Assembly: GCF_027409185.1 (NCBI RefSeq)
Contig: NC_084463.1
Coordinates: 47,982,907-48,046,906, forward strand
Origin: Cynocephalus volans
Lineage: Eukaryota; Chordata; Mammalia; Dermoptera; Cynocephalidae
DNA length: 64,000 nt
Direction: 5' to 3'
The notes under the pieces: generated by a model
Databases searched by the model: none
What the model saw: the letters and a program-made list of their open reading frames with translations, nothing else
Told to the model about the DNA's origin: nothing
Shown: positions 55,679-64,000 of the stretch, piece after piece
Layout of the letters: each line of letters starts with the position of its first letter
Position numbering within the stretch: the stretch's first letter is position 1
Made by a program: the position numbers and the translations under genes

Positions 55679-58663
55679 TGTAGATCTAGGGCTAGGTCTG
55701 AAGCTCACAGACCCCTCAAGCCTGTTCACAACCCTTCACAGGCAGGTCTATGAGCTAGGTAACAGGAAAAAGGTCCTTGGACCCTTGGTTCAAGAGATAA
55801 TAAGTTTTATTTGGCACACACACATCTAAGAGCTAGGCAGTCCAAAGAGAAACTGAGCAGCTGCCAACAAAGTCCAATTAAAAACTGAGCAGCTGCCAGC
55901 AAAGTAAACTTGCTCTATTTTTAGACAAGAGCTCTGCCAAGCTGCTGCTCACACACTCTGTACAAGAACACACAAGAATAACAAGATAAAAGTACCTGGG
56001 TGTGCATGCCTACTAACTCCACCCCCACACAACTTGTTGACAAAGAATGTGTTGCACCACCCTCTATCAGACCTGAGGCAAGGGGGCCTGACTAAACTAC
56101 TCTATTTTCCTTACAATCCACCATACAATCTATGTGTTTGAAATCTTCTGTGATGTTCCCTTAGTTAGTAAAAATGACCTTTAAATTCATATAACCAATT
56201 GTCTGTTCAATATGCCTTAAAGTTTGTCCTTAAGCTTGTAATTTTCTCCTTTCAACTATTAGCTGCATATGTCTGGATAGTAGTCATCATTGGTGTTATT
56301 TTCCATGTGAATCCTGTAGTCATTCTGATGGGAAGTTTGGTGCATATTCAGTAAACTGACACATTGATCACATGACTCTGGTGTGGTGCCTGCAGCCAGA
56401 ACACTACCAGAACACTATGGGCAAAAAGACAGAGGGTTGCTGGTACCAATAGAGGGAGTTCTCACCCCTCTGGTAAAATACATGCCAGTTTGCCATCCTG
56501 AGAAAGGATGGTTGCAGGAATAGGTATCTTACATTGTTTGGGGCCCCACACAGCCATACAAACAGAAGACCAGTAACTCTCTGACTTTGGCAGTGGTCCC
56601 ACAAGATCCACCTGCCACTGTGTCGGGGCACTCTCACATGAGTTATCTGCCCATCAGGGGCACCTGTCTGCTCATCAGGAACACATCTGCCCATCAGGGG
56701 CATTTTTTTCTTGGGTTTATGCAGCACCCAGTAAGCCACTGACCACCCAGGCTTGCAGCCAGCATGCTGCATTCTCCAATGTAGCCACCCAGCTACATCA
56801 TCTGCTGGACTCTCTCCAGCCACCTTACCTTAGCCAGCACATCAGCTTCATCATTGCCAATTCAACATGAAGTCTCCAGTCCTTGCCCACTCCCAAAAGA
56901 CAAGCAACTTGGCCTGCTCCCTAATCAGAATGGAACAGTTCTTCTGCCTCCTCAGGAGCAATCAAAAAATCATTTAAATCCACTAAGCATACCTTGCTAC
57001 TTGCTTCTGGACATTTAGTGAAGCACTGTTCAGGGCGCAATTGCTGCCACAAGGCAAACAGAACCGCATTTGGTTTCTGGTCAGTTTTCTTACTATCAAC
57101 CCCTGTTGCAAGCAAGTCAAGCCACATCTGCTTATGGCTAGTCTTGCTTGGTCCCTTTGGGATAAAATCCCAAGCATTTCTTGGGGGTTTGGTCTTAGCC
57201 ACCTTTTGGACCCCTCTTGCTTGTCTCCTGTCCTCTACTTCACCGAAGCTGGCTCTCATGGTTGTTACCTCATGTATAGGATGACCAATCTATGGGGCTA
57301 GTATGACTATCAGTGACCCAAAGGGTGTTGACAGGGCATTTTGCAGCACTATGTCTCTCATGCTGCTTGTAAAATTTTCATCATCTGGGCCACAGGTGTT
57401 CACATTAAACATGGACTGCTGCATCCTCAGTTCCCAAATTATTTGAATCAACTCAGCATACATTTACCATTTACTAACAATCTTGGGCAGTTCTCCAGCA
57501 TTCACCCACATGGTTTGGCAAGCTGCATTCTCCCATTCCATTAAGGAGTGATTACCTGGCCCTTGTGCATATCTACGGCTATTCTGTAGCTGCCCCCTCA
57601 GGGATGGGTGCATGGTGATGGAGGCCAAGTTTTCCATCTCCTCACCAGAACATATCACACTATCCACCCCTAGGTCCCATAACCACAACAGCCAAGCAGC
57701 AAGGGGCTTCCCCCATTTCTACCAAAACTGTCTCCCCAGGTCAACCAATTCAACCTGGGTATACAGGACATAGGTAGTGAATTGGGTTACCTGTGGATTG
57801 CCCACCAGTAGTCCACCTGATCCCATAGGCAGCTCATATTTCACTTTCTAATGCACAAAAGGTCATGCCTGGAGATGCAGTCTCCCCAAACTCACCACTG
57901 GTTTGTCATCCTCCCTGGTGTGAGAAGCAGGAGTGGCCAGTCACTGCATGTCATCCTCCAGGACATTCATCCATGCTTCCAACAACTCTGCTATCCACTT
58001 CAAATCTTCCAGTCACTGCACTTCAACATCAAGGACAACTGTCTGCACTTCCAACAATTCTGCTTACTTCTTCAGATCAGTTTGCAGCATAGTAAGCAGT
58101 AGCTAGGCTCCAGTAAGCAGAAAAGTGGCCACTGGGCACCACATGTTCAAGGATAGCCACATTTCTCCTTCTCCCAAGGCTTTTGCCTCCTGTACCTGCT
58201 CAGAATCCTTCTGCAGACTATGCCAACTGTAGAGTGAGGGCTGGGTCCAGATCTCACAGACCCCTCCAGCCCATTCACAAACCCTTCACATGCAGGTCTA
58301 TGAGCTAGGTAACAGGAAAAAGGTCCTTGGACCCTTGGTTCAAGAGACAATAAGCTTTATTCGGCACACACACATCTAAGAGCTAGGCAGTCCAAAGGGA
58401 AACTGAGCAGCTGCCAACAAAGTCCAAGGAAAAACTGAGTAGCTGCCAGCAAAGTAAATGTGCTCTATTTTTAGACAAGAGCTCTGCCAAGCCATTGCTC
58501 ACATACTGTAGAAGAACACACAATAGCAACAAGAGAAAAGTACCTGGGTGTGAGTGCACACTAATTCCACTCCCACACAACTTGTTGACAAAGAATGTGC
58601 TGCACCACCCCCTACCAGACCTGAGGTGAGGGGGTCTGACCAAACTACTCTATTTTCCTCACA
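55679..58663 (-). mobile_element. Two-LTR class-III-like ERV, antisense, internally deleted
   Basis: The LTRs are 55679-56115 and 58228-58663 (about 437 bp each), and the 5' LTR is the right one. The primer site reads on the minus strand just left of 58228 as TTGGCATAGTCTGCAG. The gag region (about 57690-56920) shares 'MENLASITMHPSL' and 'VLFALWQQL' with the plus-strand provirus at 34474-38767. An integrase-like piece (56823-56404) follows directly, so protease, RT and most of RNase H were deleted near 56850. No intact frame survives. The LTR starts and ends resemble those of the plus-strand provirus but are about 130 bp longer. Confidence 0.8.
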
Positions 58664-58770
58664 CATGCAGACACACAACTTTTATTCTACCTTGGTTTAG
58701 TAGGTGGTGAGTCAGTTTAAGTAAGTTATCTCTGTTACAAAAATTTTCAGCTAGAAAAATAACTCCATGG

Positions 58771-59180
58771 TGTTAGGTCAGTGAGACAAACAGACTAAAG
58801 GACTCTGAGCCAAATGTTATCATGTAAGAGAGTTTATTTCCAGTGAACCTGGAGGGAAACTGGAAGATCAGCTTTCTGCCCCATACAAGCTAGCAGAGGC
58901 TTTACAGAGTTTAATTTGGGAAGGAGGGGATAAGGGGAATGGCCTAAGTTCTGAGAAGGGGTTGGACAGCTATTCCAAGCACTAATGGCTTTGTGGTTTT
59001 TCTACTTTTTACAAGATTCTGTTTTGTACCAGATTTTCTTATCAGAACGCACAGGCCTTGAGGGAAAGGGAAGGGATGGGGGACAGGGTGAGGGAGTGGT
59101 CAACATGGCTGTGCTTATGCTAAGCTGACTGTGAGGCCTATACATGGTGGCTAGCCTTATATGGTATTGTAATATATAGT
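58771..59180 (-). mobile_element. LTR-like element, antisense
   Basis: A TTTATTT (poly(A)-signal complement) lies near 58830 in sequence with LTR composition. The boundaries (TG near 58771; right end near 59180) are approximate and the family is not named. Confidence 0.4.
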
Positions 59181-59197
59181 TGACCTAAAACCAAAAC

Positions 59198-59357
59198 AAC
59201 TGAGGTTGAACATATAAAGCATATGACTTACTGAGCTAATATGACCATTGCAACCAGTAAAATGTGTAGGTTAAGTCACCCTGAGAAATTTACTCAACAG
59301 GTGCAATGGTCATATTGGCTCAATAAATCATATGATTTATATGTTGAACCTCAGTTT
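59198..59357. repeat. 160-bp imperfect palindrome (58-bp arms)
   Basis: Arm 59198-59255 and arm 59300-59357 are inverted copies with roughly 85-90% identity, separated by 44 bp. The outer ends read AACTGAGGTTGAACATATAA and its complement. It may be a non-autonomous DNA transposon (MITE-like), or chance persistence of one. A transcript would fold to a long hairpin. Confidence 0.75.
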
Positions 59358-59379
59358 CTTTTTTTAAAATCAACATTCT

Positions 59380-60290
59380 TGACAGTGAAGGAGGATCAAG
59401 AGCAACTTCACTGACTGCCAAGTGTTCTTTAGTTTGAGTTTCAATTCAGGAAAAATAAAGGGACCCATTTGTTAGGAGTGCAATTTGTGTGATATTTTTA
59501 CTAATTTGTGGTTTTTTATAGCAGAAATAGATTTAGTTAGCTAGAGAACATGGAGGAAGTTTGGTCAAGGCATTTACATCACTGGCGACATAAAGGACCT
59601 GTCAGGCAAAGTGGGACACCACTCACATGAAGAGATAATGACACACTCTGCCAGTTTCTGCCCTTTTGAGACATCACCATCTGGTCCTGGAGGGAGCATC
59701 TGGGAGGCCATGACAAGGATTATCTAATCAGCCGAGGCCAGGCTTCAAAGAAAGTGTAAAGAAACAGAGGCAAAAGCCAAAAGTTGGTGCAAGTGTCAGC
59801 TGTGGAAGGTTGCTGGCCAGCCACTGGGATCCTTGGTCTAGTGGACAGAAACAGATTGGAATTGACATTTCTTGGTGTGGGCTACTCTCACAGAGAGGTG
59901 GAAGCTGGTCTTGTTGAAACCCACAGAACCTTTAGCCCATTAGGGTAAGGACTTTGAGCACTGCCTCTGCCACACTGAGAAGGGACCCAAGTGTACATCT
60001 CACTCAAGCCATGCTCTCAAGGATCATCAATCATGCTCCATCAGATGTACACAGTTGATGGTGGATGTGACTCAGGAAAGGACCTTGCAGTGGAGATGTA
60101 AGATCCCTGACCTGTTCCTAACAGTATAAAAAACAGGAGTTCTGTGCAGTGTGCTCTTAAGGGATCATTTAGTTTAAGTTAGTAGTAGGCTATGACATAG
60201 AGTAATTAAAAGTGTGTTGTGTGTGATATGTGTGATCAGTAAACCGTGTGATTCAAGCATCTAACATCTTTATCTCGAGTGGTCCTTGCC
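59380..60290 (+). mobile_element. Possible ERV/LTR sequence, sense
   Basis: A TATAAAAAA near 60126 and LTR-like composition up to about 60290 suggest an LTR. Upstream, 59380-59950 has no recognised content. No open gag or pol frame was seen. Confidence 0.3.
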
Positions 60291-60384
60291 TACCTCTAAG
60301 GGTCTGTGCACAGTACACATTGTGCTTGTTGGTACAGAAGGGTGTTTCTCTCCCCCGCCCTTTTCTTTTTGTTTGAGGATGTAC

Positions 60385-61010
60385 TTTTTGGTTATTTTTT
60401 CAATGTTACTTATATTTATTTTTGTGAAGTACGGAGTGTTGTTTCAATACATGCATACACTGCACAATGAATCACTTAGGGTAGATAACATAGTTTTGCA
60501 CCTGTTAATCCACCCCTTCTTTCTCCCATCAACCACCTCCTCTCCCAACTTCTAATAACCATTATTGTACTCTCTACTTCCATGAGAGCCATTTTTCTTT
60601 TAGATTCCATGTATGAGTAAGACCATAGATATGTGACTTTCTGTGCCTGACTTAATTCACTTAACATGATGGTTTTTAGTTCCATCCATGTTGTTGCAAA
60701 TGATAGGATACCCTTTCTTTTCATTGCTGAGTAACATTCCATTGTGTATATATAACACAGATATGTTTTATCCATTCATCCATGGATAGGCATTAAGATT
60801 GATTCCATCTCTTGGTTATTATGTCACATTGTGATAAACCTGGGAGTTTAGGGTTTTTTGTTGTTGTTATTGTTTTTTGATATATTGATTTTATTTCCTT
60901 TGGGTATATACCAAGTAGGGGGATAGCTGGATCATAAGGTAGATCTAGTTTTAGTTCTTTGAGGAACCTCCAAACTGTTTCCCACAGTGACTATACCAAT
61001 CTACATTTAA
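60385..61010 (-). mobile_element. L1 3' end, antisense
   Basis: The complement covers the L1 3' UTR and late ORF2: 'CTTAACATGATGGTTTTTAG', 'CATTCCATTGTGTATATATA', 'GATAGCTGGATCATAAGG'. It is 5'-truncated near 61010. Confidence 0.8.
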
Positions 61011-61540
61011 AACAGTTCAAAAACCAAGGAATATTGGCTATTTGTCCTGACTAAAGCTGATAATAATATATTTAAAAAATTTATTTAGAGCTCTGTGATC
61101 AAAATTCAGCTTATTAAAAGCAGGTAATTCAAGATCTATTTTTTAAAAAATATTTTCTATTTCTCCCTATTGGGTTTTTGCTTTTCCCCATATGAACTAA
61201 CTTTTCTTGTTCTCTCTTTTTCTTTCAAACCTATTTGTTAATGAGCATCACTCTTACAAAATACCTTATGCTAACAATAAATTGTAGAGGGTGATTTATT
61301 TTTAAACTATAAAATTTTATTTTGTTTTATACAAATTTCTAAATATATATACTCCACTGCAGTGAACAGTTCTGGTTTACAGCCAGAATTGCTATTTTTA
61401 TAAAACACTAAGCCAATAGATTAGAATTATTTACCTGGACTCAGGTCTCCTGGCTCAAATCACCATGCTTTATTTTTAGCAATTTTTCTTGACTCTAAAA
61501 AATAATCTCAGTTTGGATTTTCTGTTCAACTCAATCGGGT

Positions 61541-61606
61541 AAAGGGCATAAAGATATATGATTTGTAAGAATGAAAATGCTGATAATAAATAATAAAAAT
61601 AAAAAA
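61541..61606 (+). mobile_element. Very short L1 3' tail, sense
   Basis: Only the last part of the young L1 3' UTR, 'GGTAAAGGGCATAAAGATAT', and the AATAATAAAAATAAAA tail are present, matching the ends at 3120-3190 and 24915-24985. It is one of the most truncated L1 insertions possible. Confidence 0.65.
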
Positions 61607-61649
61607 GAAGTTAATTAAAAGGATCTTACATAAAATTTGTATGTGACTA

Positions 61650-64000
61650 GATATTACTAGTTGTTTTATTACATTAATGTAATGTAATATTACATTAACT
61701 CATACTTTGTACAGTCATTTCACAGTGCCTAGAAAATGAAAGTTGTTTGATCTGTTTTTGTGATATTAATGGCATTTTTAGGCCTAAAACCTTTCCATTT
61801 AAGTTTTTTTTCTGGTATTTAAAAAATAATTCCTATCCCATATTTACTGGTGAATAATGCTGTCCATTTGTCAGTAGGCCTCATTAGTCGATCTTTCTAA
61901 ATAAAGTTCTTTAATATTATCTATGCTCATTTGTGTAATAAAACAAAACCTTTTATTTCTATGATCCTTTCAATGTCACCTAATATGATTATAAATGTGT
62001 TAATGTGTCACTGCCCATGAATCATTGTGTTCTACATTTTAAACTATAAGATACTAAATCTGTGTGTATAAATGACTCAGAATAGTGACTAAGACAGTGA
62101 ATGAACTAAATATGTATTTACCAATCTGATTAATTACATTTTCATTTGTTAATACAATGTATTATTTATTATGTTATTTATTATTTGTTTTCATCAAAAA
62201 ATTTTGTCCTATCTAAATTTTGATGAAGAGGAGGCAGTCTCCCTGTGATTTCTTAATAAAATCTGAAGTCAAATGGCATACTTCATTAGTTTCTTTTAGA
62301 ATAAATAACTCTTTTGACTCACACAACAAATATGAGTATTAACTACAGAAGTTACAGTCCTGTTCTTCCTTCTACAACAGAGGAAATGTTGGGTCATTCA
62401 ATGATGACAGAAACACCTCATTCTTCTACATTAAACTTTCTGGATCTTCCATGTCAACTACCTAGAAAAGCCCAAAACATGAAATACTACATGTTAGAAA
62501 TAAATACCTTGATAGGCACAGATTTTCAAAATAAACTCAGGAAAAAATAGAATATATGAATATAAATATAGCAAGTAAAGAAATTCAATTAATTAAAAAT
62601 CCTCCACATGGCTTAACTGGTAAATTCTACTAAAAATGCAGTAAAGAATTAATGACAACTTTTCACAAACCTTTTGAGGATATAGAAAAGCAATATTGGA
62701 AGCCCTTTCCAATTCACTCTATAAGGCTAGTATTACCCTAATACTAAATCCAGTCAAAAGCATCACAGGTAAAGATGACTGTGGATGGATACCCCTGATG
62801 AATATACATACAGAAATTCTTACAAAAATTCTGGTGAACTAAACCCAGAACAAATAAAAATGATTGTACACTGTGACCAAATGGGATTATTCACAAATAC
62901 AATGCTAACTTAACATCCAAAAATCAATCAATGCAAACCACAAAACTAATAGATTAAATAACAAAACAATGATCCTTTTAACAGTCACAGACGAACATTT
63001 GACACATCTAATACTCATTGATGCTTAAGCTCCCTGGAAACTAGAAGTGCAAGAAAACTTCCATGACCTGCTAAAGGGAGTCAATGAAAAATCTACAGCT
63101 AACATCATAGTGGTAAAATACAGGGCATTGTATCTTGACATTTGGAAAATAGACAATTGAGTCCACTGTATGACTCTATTCCTCATGAAACTGTAGTTAT
63201 CATGCAGAGAGATTACACAGGAAAAATAAACAAAATGCTTCATAGTGGAAAATAAGTAGAATTGTCTTTTGTTGCATATGAAATAAAATTGAATATAAAT
63301 GTTTGTAAGGAACTTACTAAAACCCACTAGAACCAATAAATTACTTGACCCAGGTCACAGGCTACAAGACCAAGATACAAAATTCAATTGCATATGTATG
63401 TACTAGCAACAAGCAATCTAAAAAGAGAAGTAAGAAAACAATTCTATTCATAACAGTATGAAATAGAAATATTTAGGAGTAAATTTTAAAAGTCAAATGT
63501 AAGTCTTTTACACACACACACACACACACACACATTAAACTTTGCTAAAAAATAAAGAGGAACTGAATAAATAGAAAGACATTCAAAGTTCAAGGATAAC
63601 AACACTTAATATTGTCTATAGCTTACAAGTTGGCAATACTCCACAAATTGATCTAAAAATTAAATAACGTCCCTTAAAATTTCCATTGTCATTGTTACAG
63701 AAATTAAGAAGCTCACTCAGAACTTTATATAAAAATGCAAGGGAAACTGAACACCTAAAACAATCTTGGAAGAGAAAAACAAAGTGAGATGACTCACATT
63801 TCCAGATAAAAAATTCACCACACATTTACACTAACCAAGACAGTGCAGTCCTAGAATAGGGTTAGATCCACATAGCTCAATGGAATAGAAATAAAGGTCC
63901 AGTAAGAAACACTTTCATTTATGGTAAACTGATTTTTGACAAAGGTGCTAATAAATTTCAATGAGGTAAGAACCATCTATCCAACAAAGTATGCTGAAAT
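61650..64000 (+). mobile_element. Old L1, inverted junction copy, runs off window
   Basis: Antisense L1 texture to about 62460 switches to sense L1 ORF2 after it, aligning with 29100-30519 and then 32809-33800. ORF2 blocks such as 'GACCAAATGGGATTATTC' near 62876 and 'CACAAATTGATCTAAAAATT' near 63643 are visible. A (CA)n run lies at 63510-63535. No working frame remains. Confidence 0.65.
63510..63535. repeat. (CA)n microsatellite
   Basis: About 12-13 CA units inside old L1. Confidence 0.95.

Overview
This is a mammalian nuclear genomic window. It is A+T-rich, gene-poor and packed with L1 LINEs, endogenous retroviruses (ERVs) and MaLR LTR elements. No bacterial-type operons, CRISPR arrays or plasmid features were seen. 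Two chemosensory-receptor loci mark it as part of a receptor-cluster type of region: one olfactory receptor (OR) reading frame on the minus strand (43903-44873) and one vomeronasal type-1 receptor (V1R) pseudogene on the plus strand (about 27071-27582). Two short SINEs (18137-18250 minus, 33892-33993 plus) have a tRNA-Ile-like body. With no Alu, B1/B2 or carnivore SINE noticed, this suggests a lineage with tRNA-Ile-derived SINEs such as Dermoptera (colugo). The species call is inference only. Layout, left to right: 0.7-1.6 kb holds a MIR plus an old LTR with a primer-binding site, and this unit recurs at 49.3-52.2 kb. 2.0-3.2 kb is an L1 with an inverted 5' part. 3.4-3.9 kb is an ERV LTR, followed by old L1 pieces. 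6.1-10.56 kb is a long antisense L1. 10.6-15 kb is mostly unidentified A+T-rich DNA ending in an antisense ERV primer site and LTR. 15.1-18.3 kb is old L1 carrying a SINE. 19.3-25 kb is a long sense L1 that has an ERV env/LTR fragment in its middle. 25-26.7 kb holds a Tigger/MER2-like DNA transposon with a poly(A)-tailed insert, a MaLR LTR and another LTR. 27.1-27.6 kb is the V1R pseudogene. 28-41.6 kb is a nested stack: an old L1 interrupted by a complete MaLR element, a SINE and a two-LTR ERV, then further L1s inside L1s. 43.9-44.9 kb is the OR gene in relatively unique DNA. 47.6-60.3 kb is an LTR/ERV-rich block with one ERV1-type and one class-III-like provirus. 60.4-64 kb is L1 and a second copy of the 29-33 kb structure. 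Function: the OR is the only apparently functional coding unit. All retroelement reading frames seen are broken by stops, frameshifts or deletions. The genes do not form a pathway. The logic of the window is chemoreceptor-cluster evolution: tandem duplication, receptor decay and heavy retroelement insertion. Two pairs of paralogous blocks (0.7-1.6 with 49.3-52.2 kb, and 29.1-33.8 with 61.65-64 kb) occur in the order A1-A2-B1-B2, as expected for an old tandem duplication. No convincing new biological system was found. The most informative items are the duplications with visible empty sites, the OR lacking an ATG in its exon, a hairpin-forming palindrome at 59.2-59.36 kb, and a tiny retro-inserted 3' mRNA end.
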